From: Lachnospiraceae bacterium
GTDB lineage: Bacteria > Bacillota > Clostridia > Lachnospirales > Lachnospiraceae
Direction: 5' to 3'
DNA: 64,000 nucleotides
Assembly (NCBI GenBank): GCA_015056885.1
Contig: SVFL01000001.1
Coordinates: 62,001 to 126,000 of the forward strand
Part shown: piece after piece, positions 15,196 through 24,445 of the stretch
Numbering within the stretch: the stretch's first letter is position 1
Layout of the letters: each line of letters opens with the position of its first letter
Notes under the pieces: generated by a model
What the model was told of the DNA's origin: nothing
The model's input: the letters and a program-made list of their open reading frames with translations, nothing else
Database searches by the model: none
Position numbers and translations under genes: made by a program

Positions 15196-17748
15196 ATGAA
15201 GATCCTGTGGGTTTGTAATATTATGCTCCCTGTAATTGCAGAGAGTCTCGGCCTTGAAGCTTCCAACAAGGAAGGGTGGCTTAGCGGCCTGTTGTCGGAG
15301 GTGTTAGCCGGACAGCAGGAAAATAAAATTGAGCTTGCAGTGGCATTCCCGGCTCCGGCAGATTTTGCCTGTGGAGAAAAACATATTTATGACGGCAATG
15401 TCATTTGGAGCGGTGAACTTTCGGACAGCGCAAATGGATTGAAGTGGTACGCCTTTTCAGAGGATGTGGTAAATCCTCATGTTTATGCAGACAATTTGGA
15501 ATTGCAGATGTGGTATATAACAAAGACTTTTCAGCCGGATGTGGTGCATTGCTTTGGTACGGAGTATCCTCATACACTGGCGATGTGTCGTGCTTTTCCC
15601 TATAAGGAACGGATTCTTGTAGGAATTCAGGGGCTGTGCAGCTTGATTGCGGAACGCTATTTTGCAGATTTACCGGAGTCGGTGATTCATTCCAAAACCT
15701 TGAGGGATGTGCTGAGAAAGGATGATTTGCTTAGTCAGCAGGGGAAATTTATTCTGCGTGGACAATTGGAGCGGGAGACGGTTTCCTTGGCGGGGAATAT
15801 TACCGGTCGAACCGCCTGGGATAAAGAAACTACCCAAAAGTGGAATCCACGGGCAGAATATTTTGCCATGAACGAGACTTTGCGAGGGGATTTCTATAAT
15901 GAAATTTGGACGGAAGAGGACTGTGAGCCGCATTCGATTTTTTTGAGTCAGGGAGATTATCCTTTAAAGGGTCTTCACTATATGTTGGAGGCATTGCCTG
16001 TTATTTGTGAGCGGTATCCGAATGCGAAAGTTTATGTGGCAGGCAATAGTATTATCGGTGACGGAGGATTTAAGAAGCGCCTTAAAATCTCCGCTTATGG
16101 TAAACATCTTCGAAAGTTGATTGAAAAAAACAAGCTTCAGGACAGAGTGGAGTTTTTGGGAAGGCTGACTGCAAAGGAGATGAAAGAACGCTATTTGCGC
16201 AGTCATTTGTTTGTATGTTGTTCTTCGCTGGAGAACTCGCCGAATTCACTAGGAGAAGCAATGTTGCTTGGCATGCCTTGCGTCAGTGCGGATGTGGGCG
16301 GAATAAGCAGTATTTTTACCAGTGGTGAAGACGGTATTTTATATAGCGGCCAGGATTTGAAATCCACTGCAGAGAATCTTGCAAAGGCAGTCATGCAGAT
16401 GTGGGGAGATTCGTCGAAGATGCACGGATATTGCGATAATGCAAGAAAACATGCATTAAAGATCCACAATAAAGAAGAAAATTATCAGAGACTGATAGAG
16501 ATATATACGAAAATTGCAGCAAAGGAAGCAGTGGAGAAGCAGGTGCCTAAAATAGCATTTGTGTCCAATTATATCAATCATCATCAAATTCCTTTCTGTG
16601 ACGCGATGTACCGGTACTTGCAGGGTGGATTTGTCTTTATACAGACACAGGCTATGGAACAGGAACGTGTTTCCATGGGATGGCAGGATAAGGTGGATTT
16701 ACCCTATCTGATGCGTTTTTATGAGGAGCCCGAGAATTGTAAAAAAATAATTTCTGACGCGAATGTCATTATATTTGGCGGTGTGGATGATGAAAGTTAT
16801 ATTACGCAAAGGTTACAGAGTGGGATGCCTGTGATTCGTTACAGCGAACGTCTTTACAAGGAGGGACAGTGGAAAGCGGTGTCTCCCCGTGGACTTGTGA
16901 AGAAATATAATGATCATACCAGATACCGCAAGGCTCCGGTGTATCTGCTTTGTGCAGGTGCTTATGTTCCTTCCGATTTTCATATTGTGAAAGCATATCC
17001 CGGCAAGATGCTCAAATGGGGATATTTCCCCGAGAAGAAGCATTATGATGTGGATAAATTAATGGCCGGCAAAAAGCCTGCTACGATTCTCTGGGCAGCC
17101 AGATTTTTAGACTGGAAGCATCCCGAGATTGCTCTACAGTGTGCGAATTATTTGAAAAAGAAAGGAATCTCCTTTCAGATGCGTATTGTAGGAGACGGCG
17201 AACAGCGTCCTCTGGTGAATAGACTGATGGAGGAATATGGGCTGGCTGATTGTGTGACTCTTTTGGGGTACCGCACCCCCGATGAAGTTCGGGTTCTTAT
17301 GGAAGAGACGGATATTTATCTGACCACCAGTGACCGTAAGGAAGGCTGGGGAGCAGTGATTAATGAGGCTATGAACAGTGGTTGTGCAGTGGTAGCAGAC
17401 CATATGATGGGGGCAGCACCTTATTTGATTTGCCATGGCGAGAATGGATTTGTCTATGAGGACGGCAAACCACAAATGTGTTTTGAACTGGTGGAAAAGC
17501 TTTTGGCAGACCGTAAGCTGGTGGAGAAGCTTGGACGGAATGCGATTCAGACGATTGAATCAGAATGGAATGCAGATACTGCCGCCGGGCGCTTGGTGCA
17601 GTTTTGCGTAATGCAGGATTTTATAAAACAGGATGAAGTAAGTGCAGAACTTATTTCAGCGGATAGAAGCCTTGCTATGCCCGAGAGCGGTCCGGGCTCT
17701 TGGGCAGAGGTTATCAGTGAGAGGAAAATGATATGCAAACTCCTTTGA
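15196..17748 (+). CDS. Tandem GT4-GT4 glycosyltransferase fusion
   Basis: An 850-residue protein with two complete GT-B fold (family 4) glycosyltransferase modules. The N-terminal module ends with the donor-binding EX7E pair E346/E354 (ENSPNSLGEAMLLGMP) and GENG-like SGEDGILY. The C-terminal module begins near residue 455 (KIAFVSNYINHHQIPF) and has E716/E724 (EGWGAVINEAMNSG) and GENGFVYEDG. Both active-site motifs are intact, so each half may add one sugar. AAAGGAGGTG precedes ATG. It overlaps the next GT2 gene by 16 bp. Fusion of two transferases would allow consecutive additions on one lipid-linked acceptor. Confidence 0.9.
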   Translation: MKILWVCNIMLPVIAESLGLEASNKEGWLSGLLSEVLAGQQENKIELAVAFPAPADFACGEKHIYDGNVIWSGELSDSANGLKWYAFSEDVVNPHVYADNLELQMWYITKTFQPDVVHCFGTEYPHTLAMCRAFPYKERILVGIQGLCSLIAERYFADLPESVIHSKTLRDVLRKDDLLSQQGKFILRGQLERETVSLAGNITGRTAWDKETTQKWNPRAEYFAMNETLRGDFYNEIWTEEDCEPHSIFLSQGDYPLKGLHYMLEALPVICERYPNAKVYVAGNSIIGDGGFKKRLKISAYGKHLRKLIEKNKLQDRVEFLGRLTAKEMKERYLRSHLFVCCSSLENSPNSLGEAMLLGMPCVSADVGGISSIFTSGEDGILYSGQDLKSTAENLAKAVMQMWGDSSKMHGYCDNARKHALKIHNKEENYQRLIEIYTKIAAKEAVEKQVPKIAFVSNYINHHQIPFCDAMYRYLQGGFVFIQTQAMEQERVSMGWQDKVDLPYLMRFYEEPENCKKIISDANVIIFGGVDDESYITQRLQSGMPVIRYSERLYKEGQWKAVSPRGLVKKYNDHTRYRKAPVYLLCAGAYVPSDFHIVKAYPGKMLKWGYFPEKKHYDVDKLMAGKKPATILWAARFLDWKHPEIALQCANYLKKKGISFQMRIVGDGEQRPLVNRLMEEYGLADCVTLLGYRTPDEVRVLMEETDIYLTTSDRKEGWGAVINEAMNSGCAVVADHMMGAAPYLICHGENGFVYEDGKPQMCFELVEKLLADRKLVEKLGRNAIQTIESEWNADTAAGRLVQFCVMQDFIKQDEVSAELISADRSLAMPESGPGSWAEVISERKMICKLL

Positions 17749-18752
17749 TTAGTGTGATAGTACCGGTATATAACATCATGGAATATCTGCCCCGTTGTGT
17801 GGAGTCTATTCGGAAGCAGACATATCCAAATCTGGAAATTATTCTGATGGATGATGGCTCTACAGATGGTACGGGGGATCTTTGCGACAAGCTTGCTGCA
17901 GGGGATAGCCGCATTCGGGTGTATCACAAAAAAAACGGTGGCTCTTCTTCTGCCCGAAATCTGGCTCTTAAGCTGGTAAAGGGTGAGTATATTGGATTTG
18001 TGGACAGCGACGATTATATTTCGGAAAATATGTATCAGAGTCTCTATGAAGGTATTACAAAATATGACGTTCGTGTCGCTCAAATCGGAAGAGATGAGAT
18101 TGATGAGCAGGGAAATATGCTTCCTAATATCTGTGAACCACCCAAAGAGGATGTGCTGATAGGTCATCGGGAGTTTTTAAAAGAGCTTTTGATGCATCGA
18201 GGGGATTGTTCCTTTTGTACCAAGCTTTTTCACAGAAGTGTATTGGAGGGAAAGGAGTTTCCCACCGGTGCATTGAATGAGGACTTTCACTTTTTGATTG
18301 AATTGTTGCCTGAAATCGGGCAGATTGTGTCCTTGCCGCCCCAGACCTATCATGTGTTTTATCGTATGGGAAGTAATTCCCGCAAGAAGGACAAGGAGCA
18401 ATTTTCCAGAGTGTTTGCAGATTGTGTGGTAAATGCGGATGCGGTACTTGAGATGGTACACAAAGAGAATACCGAAAAGGGGGCGGCACTTGCGGACGAG
18501 GATAGGGAGTTGGCCAAAATAGCATTGCGCTTTTGGGTTTTTCAGCGTCTGGAATATATGCTGCATATCCCGGTTAGCCAGATGAAGAGGGATAACGGTT
18601 TTTACCGCAGTGTAGTGAAGAGTCTTAGAAGGAAATGGTTTCAAGGCCTTTGCAATCCGTATCTTACAGCGAAAAATAAGGTGTATATGATGCTTTTTGT
18701 GATTGCCCCCAAAGGAGTACGTAAGCTTCACAAAACCATAAAGAAGCTTTGA
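17733..18752 (+). CDS. GT2 glycosyltransferase (EpsJ-like)
   Basis: A 339-residue family 2 glycosyltransferase with SVIVPVYNIMEYLPRCVESI, ILMDDGSTDGTGDLCD, GGSSSARNLALKLVKG and YIGFVDSDDYIS. These match the EpsJ/WaaV-type N-terminal domain, and the C-terminal NEDFHFLIELLPEIG fits the acceptor-side base. A short basic tail may be membrane-associating. The start overlaps the GT4 fusion, with AGAGG just upstream. It probably adds a sugar to the repeat unit in the cytoplasm. Confidence 0.9.
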   Translation: MQTPLISVIVPVYNIMEYLPRCVESIRKQTYPNLEIILMDDGSTDGTGDLCDKLAAGDSRIRVYHKKNGGSSSARNLALKLVKGEYIGFVDSDDYISENMYQSLYEGITKYDVRVAQIGRDEIDEQGNMLPNICEPPKEDVLIGHREFLKELLMHRGDCSFCTKLFHRSVLEGKEFPTGALNEDFHFLIELLPEIGQIVSLPPQTYHVFYRMGSNSRKKDKEQFSRVFADCVVNADAVLEMVHKENTEKGAALADEDRELAKIALRFWVFQRLEYMLHIPVSQMKRDNGFYRSVVKSLRRKWFQGLCNPYLTAKNKVYMMLFVIAPKGVRKLHKTIKKL

Positions 18753-18832
18753 CAAATAGTACCAGCAGGAGTAATGCTCTCTTCATGGTAAAATGTCTGC
18801 AAGGATGTGGATTTGGAGGCATGCATAGGTAT

Positions 18833-21040
18833 ATGAAAAAGAAGGCGAAGAATTTGAAGAACGGTAATAAGAGTAAACAGTTTAAGGTGAATAAAATAGT
18901 TCGGTTGTGTTCAGGTCTGTTGGTGATGACAGTTATGTCATGTGCACTTTGGCAAGGCGGAATATTTTCTCAGGCTGCACCTGCGGAAGTGTCTTTACAA
19001 CCCGGAAATGCAGCGAGAACAGCATCGGTTGCTCAGGTGACGGATAAGGAGCTGGCTGAACTTGCCGCTGAGCGAGATATGATGGCGTTAATCTATCTGT
19101 GCAAGGAGTATGAGGTGAAGGCAAATCCGGAAGAGAATGCTTCTGCTGTTGCGGTTGTGAGCAGTGGACAGACCGTATTTATTCTGGATGCTTTGTATAA
19201 TCAAACAGAAGGAAAATTATGGATTCAGGTGTCCTTTGATAAGGGGGAAGGCAGTTGTACCGGTTATGTGGAGCGAAGCTATTTGGCATGCTCGGACGAG
19301 CGCTTTTTGCAGTGGGAGACAGAGTTTGCCCGTAGTAATCATTTGCAGAGTACGACAGATGTTTCATTGTTGGCAGAAAGTGACAATGGTGTCAGCGCAG
19401 ATATTGCACAATTTCCTGAGAGTTATCACACGGGTCTTTCTGCACTAAAAAAGGCTCATCCACAGTGGGTGTTTGTGCCTATGGAGACAGGTCTTGACTG
19501 GAATACTGTGATCACAGAGGAACTTAAGGGCGGCCGTAGCCTGGTGTATAAGAGCTTTCCTAATTATACCAAGGAGGGTGCTTACGATGACGGCAACTGG
19601 TTCTATGCCTCCAGAGAGATTCTGGAGTATTATATGGACCCTCGAAATGCTATGACGGACAACCGGATTTTTCAGTTCGAGCTATTGACTTATAATGAGA
19701 CCTATCACACTGAGGCGGCGGTGGAGTCGTTTTTAAGCAATACCTTTATGAAGAGTGACACCAATGCTCCCGGAACGGTGATGACATACGCTCATATTTT
19801 CTGGGCAATTGGCGCGGAGGAAGGCAGAGAGGTCAGTCCCTTCCATCTTGCCTCCCGTGTGTATCAGGAGCAGGGCCAGGGCACTTCACCTTTGATTTCG
19901 GGAACTTATCCGGGATATGAGGGATATTATAATCATTTTAATGTGGGAGCCAGTGGCAAGACAACGGAAGAGGTAATTGTAAACGGATTAAAATATGCCA
20001 AGGAGAAGAATTGGTATAATGCGTATTTCTCGATTTTAGGCGGTGCGGATACCATTGCAGCCAATTACATCAAGAAGGGACAGGATACCCTTTATTTACA
20101 GAAATACAATGTGAATCCGAATGCCAGTAATGCTCTTTATACCCATCAGTATATGCAGAATATTTCTGCACCCACCACGGAGGCTTCCAGCATTAAGAAG
20201 CTCTATGAGTCGGCAAAATCATTGGAGAATTCTTTTGTATTTAAGATTCCGGTATACAAGAATATGCCTGAAACAGCATGTCCATATCCGGAAAACTCTA
20301 CGAACGTGATACTGCAGGTTCCCTCAGGATATGATTCTACCGTGTGGGTGGGCGGCATTCCTTACGAGGCCGAGAATCGTAACAGTCGTCAGATTGTAAA
20401 AGCTATCGATGATAAGGCAACAGATGCTGTAGTGTACAGTTATAATAGTGAGGGTATTCCTACGGGCATGTATGTGTGGACGTTGAATTATGAGAACAGT
20501 GCTTATACTGTGACAGCACAGCCGGATTTGAGGGATTTGCTTTCCTATCATGGCTTTTCTATTCGAATTTCGGGAGATCCGGGAATCCGGTTAAAAACGG
20601 GTATTTCCAAAGACTTGAAGAATACCTTGATTAACAGCGGTGTGAATGGTTATAAGCTAAAAGAGTATGGAACCCTTGTAACGGATAAGACAGATTTGAC
20701 AGCCAATCCATTGGTAAAAGGCGGGGAGGGCGTTATGACAGGTGTGTCATACGGAACGGACTCTTCCGGCAACAAGTTGGATATGGTGTTTGAAACAGTG
20801 GATGGAAGACAAAGGTTTACTTCTGTTTTGGTAGGACTTCCAATTACCGCATACAAGACAGAATATTCCTTCCGCGGTTATGTGGTATTGGAAAAATCCG
20901 GAAAAGAAACAGTGATTTATGGTCCTGTACGAGCTCGAAGTATGACAGGGCTTGCCAAGCAGGTGCTTGACAGCGGAGCCTATGAAAACGGTTCGGCGGA
21001 AGATTCGTTTTTGAGAAAACTTTTGGAGGATGCGCAGTAG
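18833..21040 (+). CDS. Secreted beta-N-acetylglucosaminidase (GH73-type) with SH3-like domain
   Basis: About 735 residues. A long basic N-terminus, hydrophobic stretch and ASPAEV-like cleavage region (QAAPAEV) indicate Sec export. Residues from about 75 to 165 look like an SH3-type wall-binding domain (VVSSGQTVFILDALYNQ; WIQVSF). The middle resembles LytD/GH73 glucosaminidases: FYASREILEYYMDPRN, TYAHIFWAIGAEEGREVSPFHLASRVYQEQ and YPGYEGYYNHFNVGA. The C-terminus (RYTGD-like segment ending LAKQVLDSGAYENG) is unassigned. Starts at 18821 or 18749 are also possible; I prefer 18833 because it gives a clean basic signal start, though GGAGG is 13 bp away. A wall hydrolase inside an EPS operon may open or remodel peptidoglycan for polymer attachment or export. 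Confidence 0.8.
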   Translation: MKKKAKNLKNGNKSKQFKVNKIVRLCSGLLVMTVMSCALWQGGIFSQAAPAEVSLQPGNAARTASVAQVTDKELAELAAERDMMALIYLCKEYEVKANPEENASAVAVVSSGQTVFILDALYNQTEGKLWIQVSFDKGEGSCTGYVERSYLACSDERFLQWETEFARSNHLQSTTDVSLLAESDNGVSADIAQFPESYHTGLSALKKAHPQWVFVPMETGLDWNTVITEELKGGRSLVYKSFPNYTKEGAYDDGNWFYASREILEYYMDPRNAMTDNRIFQFELLTYNETYHTEAAVESFLSNTFMKSDTNAPGTVMTYAHIFWAIGAEEGREVSPFHLASRVYQEQGQGTSPLISGTYPGYEGYYNHFNVGASGKTTEEVIVNGLKYAKEKNWYNAYFSILGGADTIAANYIKKGQDTLYLQKYNVNPNASNALYTHQYMQNISAPTTEASSIKKLYESAKSLENSFVFKIPVYKNMPETACPYPENSTNVILQVPSGYDSTVWVGGIPYEAENRNSRQIVKAIDDKATDAVVYSYNSEGIPTGMYVWTLNYENSAYTVTAQPDLRDLLSYHGFSIRISGDPGIRLKTGISKDLKNTLINSGVNGYKLKEYGTLVTDKTDLTANPLVKGGEGVMTGVSYGTDSSGNKLDMVFETVDGRQRFTSVLVGLPITAYKTEYSFRGYVVLEKSGKETVIYGPVRARSMTGLAKQVLDSGAYENGSAEDSFLRKLLEDAQ

Positions 21041-22680
21041 TGGCGGCTGGTAAGAAAGCAAATAAAAAACAAGTAAAGACGGAGACGATACAGGAGTCCT
21101 TTGAATATTTGCTCCGTTGGTGCGTGGGCCTTTTGGTAACGGTTTATGGGGTGCTTATTTTAGGCGTATTGCCCTTCTATAACGAGGAGGGATTTACACA
21201 TATCGGAACGGATAAATCCACCTTTTTCAGGTCATGCACCGTATTTTTTGCCAGGATACTGATACCTGCATTTGTACTTTGGATAACTGCTGTTATAGCG
21301 GTGATGTACAGTAAGAAGCGAGCGGGAGAAAATTGGAAACCGAAGCTAAAGTTCAGTTTGGCAGACGGATTTGCAATTGCTTATGTATTTAGTGTGTGTG
21401 TGTCCTATCTGTGCACGGATTATCGTGCAACGGCTCTCTGGGGTACAACGGGGTGGTTTATGGGATTGTTGCCGCATCTGACACTTGTGTCAATTTATTT
21501 CATGGTGTCACGCATGGCAGTTTTTTCCCAATATCTGATTTATCTGTGTATCCCGGTATCTGCAGTGACGTTCCTTTTGGGATATTTGAATCGGTTTGAT
21601 GTCTGGCCGCTTTCCATGGAGAATTCAGGGTTGCCATTGTATATTTCTACAGTAGGAAATATCAACTGGTTTTGCGGTTATATTGTATCAACGATGTTTG
21701 TGGGTGTAGGGCTTCTGTGGCTGGATAATGGCGGTCGAAAATGGTATACAATATTATTGTCGGTATATATTTGTCTGGGCTTTGGGATGTTGGTTGTTCA
21801 GGGCAGTGACAGTGGACTGTTTGCATTTGCGGCAGTCATGCTTGCCATGTTTGTCCTTTCTGCAAAATCAAAAGAGAAAGCTTGTATGAAGCGTTTTTGG
21901 ATGATTGTAGGATTGTTTGCTCTTGCCTGTCTGATAACGATGTGTGTGAGGATGTTGTTCCCGGAACAGATGAATTATACATCAGGTACGATTAATTTGC
22001 TGACTAAGTCCGCGGTTCCTGTGTTTATTGCAGTACTTGCGGCAGCAGGATGGTGGTATGCGGGGCATAAAACAGCGCCGAAGGTGTGGCCGGTGCTGGC
22101 ACGTGTTGCTTGTGTGGGCGTTGCGGTTGTTATTGTCTCTTTGGTAGTTATGATTGGCGTGAATACTGTTAAGCCCGGAAGTCTGGGAGCCTTATCAGAC
22201 AGGTCTGTATTTACCTTTAATGATACCTGGGGCAGTAACCGAGGGGCTACCTGGCGCATAGGATTTGAGTGTTTTGCCGAGCAGGACGGGCTGCATAAGT
22301 TAGTGGGTGTGGGACCTGACTGCATGGCTGATTATCTCTATAAGGGCAGTAGTGAGGAGCTTTTGACAGATGTAAAGACTGCTTTTGAAAACAAGCGATT
22401 GACCAATGCCCACAATGAAATTCTTACCCTTTTGGTAAATACGGGATTGTGTGGAGCACTCTCGTTTGCGGGACTTTTTATGGTGCTGTTAAAAATGCTT
22501 TTACAGGCCTTTGAGAAAAGCCCCCGTGCGGCAGCCTGCGGACTGTGCCTGTTGGGGTATATGGCTAATAATATCTGGAGTTTCCAGCAGTCTCTGAGCA
22601 TTTCTACCATCTTTGTAATAATGGGGTTGGGAGCGTGCTTTTTAAGGGAGGAAAGTGCTGTCAGAGGCAAGTCAAATTGA
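21040..22680 (+). CDS. O-antigen ligase/polymerase-like membrane protein (Wzy/WaaL family)
   Basis: A 546-residue polytopic protein with about twelve helices. The signature RGATWRIGFECFAEQDGLHKLVGVGPDC and the following LTNAHNEILTLLVNTGLCGALSF correspond to the periplasmic loop and H-NxxL region of O-antigen ligase and polymerase proteins (Wzy_C/WaaL). It starts with GTG at 21040, sharing the G of the upstream TAG stop, with GGAGGA 9 bp before. The substrate and the polymerase versus ligase role are unresolved; in Gram-positives such proteins may polymerise or attach glycans to acceptors. Confidence 0.85.
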   Translation: MAAGKKANKKQVKTETIQESFEYLLRWCVGLLVTVYGVLILGVLPFYNEEGFTHIGTDKSTFFRSCTVFFARILIPAFVLWITAVIAVMYSKKRAGENWKPKLKFSLADGFAIAYVFSVCVSYLCTDYRATALWGTTGWFMGLLPHLTLVSIYFMVSRMAVFSQYLIYLCIPVSAVTFLLGYLNRFDVWPLSMENSGLPLYISTVGNINWFCGYIVSTMFVGVGLLWLDNGGRKWYTILLSVYICLGFGMLVVQGSDSGLFAFAAVMLAMFVLSAKSKEKACMKRFWMIVGLFALACLITMCVRMLFPEQMNYTSGTINLLTKSAVPVFIAVLAAAGWWYAGHKTAPKVWPVLARVACVGVAVVIVSLVVMIGVNTVKPGSLGALSDRSVFTFNDTWGSNRGATWRIGFECFAEQDGLHKLVGVGPDCMADYLYKGSSEELLTDVKTAFENKRLTNAHNEILTLLVNTGLCGALSFAGLFMVLLKMLLQAFEKSPRAAACGLCLLGYMANNIWSFQQSLSISTIFVIMGLGACFLREESAVRGKSN

Positions 22681-22681
22681 T

Positions 22682-22710
22682 TTGCTATTTGTGCCTGAAA
22701 ATGCTATACT
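22682..22710 (+). promoter_or_regulatory. Internal promoter within the polysaccharide operon
   Basis: TTGCTA (22682-22687), a 17-bp spacer and an extended -10, TGCTATACT (TATACT at 22705-22710), 35 bp before the next start codon. It immediately follows the previous gene's stop and could express the downstream 22.7-36.8 kb block separately. Confidence 0.65.
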
Positions 22711-22744
22711 TAAGATAACTATATTCAAATTTGAGGAGACGTAT

Positions 22745-24445
22745 ATGTCCCATAAGCTTCACATAAATAAAAAGCGAATTATATACAGTCTGTGTTTTTT
22801 TATGTTCTGTCTGATTGATCAGCGGACTAAGACCGGAAGCGGTCTGGATGGATGGATTGAAACCTTCCGCAACTCGGCAGGCATCATGATGGCTGTGTTG
22901 ATTCTGTCTCATTATCATTTGAATGATTTTATAAAGCAAAAGATTCCTTACCTGGTATGGAGTCTTATTTGCGTTATAGGGGGAGTCGCTTTTATCGGCT
23001 GGGGGCAGTCCTTTTTGTATTTTACGAATGGGAGAATATCGCTCATTTTGTCTGTGTTTTTGATGGGACTGGCCGTGATACGTACCTTTATTGCAGTGGT
23101 TCAGGAGAAGAAATTTCCACGTTTGAATCGAACCTTTGGCGTGCTTTGGCTGGTTATGATGGCGCTTATGGTCATATCCCGCAGTGAGTATTTATGGCCA
23201 TTGGCTTATCTTGTAATGTTTGGTTGCTTTTACCTTACGGATTACAGTAAGGAGGAGCAGGAGAACTTGACTCAGGGAATGTTAAACGGGATTATTCTGG
23301 CGTTTTTCATGCTTCAGGGCTGGTGTTTTGTATTCAGGCCTTATGATGTGGTGCGTTATGTTGGGGTTTACAGTAATTGCAACATGAATGCGCTGTTTTA
23401 TCTGATTGTGTTGGGTGCAGCGTTGGCGAAGATTCTGTATACTTATCGTCGGGATGGTAACCGTTGGTGGAAGGTATTTTACTTTCTGGGTACCGGTGTG
23501 GTGTTGGGATTTCTGTTTATGACCATCAGCCGTACCGGATGGTTTGTGGCAGTGCTTATGGTTTTGGCCGCTCTTGTGGGTTTGTGGCGCATGGGTGTGG
23601 GCAAAAATATATTTGTGAGTGTTGTGCGAAACGGCTTGATTGTGGTTTTGTGTTTTGCATTGATGTTTCCGGTGGTGTTTGGAGCGGTGCGTTATCTGCC
23701 GCCCATGTTCCATCATCCCGTGTGGTTTTTTGGTGAATGGAATGAGGATAAGGTTCATTCCTGGGATAAATGGGATTCCGAGAAATTTATTAATATAGAC
23801 AAGCTTATGAAGTCTGCTACAGGACGAGTAGCAGATGTGTTTGAATCTTTGCTGGGTGGCGAGGAAAATAAGCCTTCCGCAGAGGTTGTAGAGGGTGCGC
23901 CCCATCTTGAGGTAGAGGGTGTAAATATGGCTGAGAGTTCGGTGGATGACAGTGTCCGGGCAGAAGCTTCTGCAGGGACTGCTGCGGAGCCTACAGAGCT
24001 TCAACAGCAGTTGTACGATGAGGCATATAAAGCCGGATTTGCCCTTGATGTGGCGGACAGAAATAATCCGATAAAGGTCAGAACGGCAATTTACCGATTC
24101 TATGCCCATCTGCTTAATTGGACAGGACATCCTGAGTCTGAGCAGGGATTTCAGATTTTCCCTACCAGAAGAATTGGACATGCCCATAATATTTATTTAC
24201 AGTATGGCGTGGATTTTGGTATTCCGGTACTGGTATTGTTTGTGGTTTTGGTTGGCTGGTCGTTGGCTGGCCTTTGGAAGCGTCTTTTTGCAGGGCGCAC
24301 AGATACCTTTGCGGGAGAGGTGCTTATCCTGATGGTTCCGGCATTGTTTGGTCTGTTGGAGTATTGCTGGGGCTCCGGCAGCGCAGCTGTTATTTTACTT
24401 TTTGTTGTATGGAGAAGGATGATTTGCAATGAAAGAGAAAACTAG
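22745..24445 (+). CDS. O-antigen ligase-like membrane protein with long extracytoplasmic loop
   Basis: A 566-residue membrane protein with about eleven helices. The MTISRTGWFVAVLMVLAALVG region and the C-terminal RRIGHAHNIYLQYGVDFGIPVLVLF match the Wzy_C/O-antigen ligase pattern (H..N..L). Between them, from about residue 335 to 480, lies a long hydrophilic loop with a low-complexity Ala/Glu/Val stretch (NKPSAEVVEGAPHLEVEG). The start at 22745 is set by GAGGAGA 6 bp upstream; an upstream in-frame start at 22655 would run through the promoter and the preceding gene. It is the second such protein in succession, so the two may handle different polymers or act as polymerase and ligase. Confidence 0.85.
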   Translation: MSHKLHINKKRIIYSLCFFMFCLIDQRTKTGSGLDGWIETFRNSAGIMMAVLILSHYHLNDFIKQKIPYLVWSLICVIGGVAFIGWGQSFLYFTNGRISLILSVFLMGLAVIRTFIAVVQEKKFPRLNRTFGVLWLVMMALMVISRSEYLWPLAYLVMFGCFYLTDYSKEEQENLTQGMLNGIILAFFMLQGWCFVFRPYDVVRYVGVYSNCNMNALFYLIVLGAALAKILYTYRRDGNRWWKVFYFLGTGVVLGFLFMTISRTGWFVAVLMVLAALVGLWRMGVGKNIFVSVVRNGLIVVLCFALMFPVVFGAVRYLPPMFHHPVWFFGEWNEDKVHSWDKWDSEKFINIDKLMKSATGRVADVFESLLGGEENKPSAEVVEGAPHLEVEGVNMAESSVDDSVRAEASAGTAAEPTELQQQLYDEAYKAGFALDVADRNNPIKVRTAIYRFYAHLLNWTGHPESEQGFQIFPTRRIGHAHNIYLQYGVDFGIPVLVLFVVLVGWSLAGLWKRLFAGRTDTFAGEVLILMVPALFGLLEYCWGSGSAAVILLFVVWRRMICNEREN

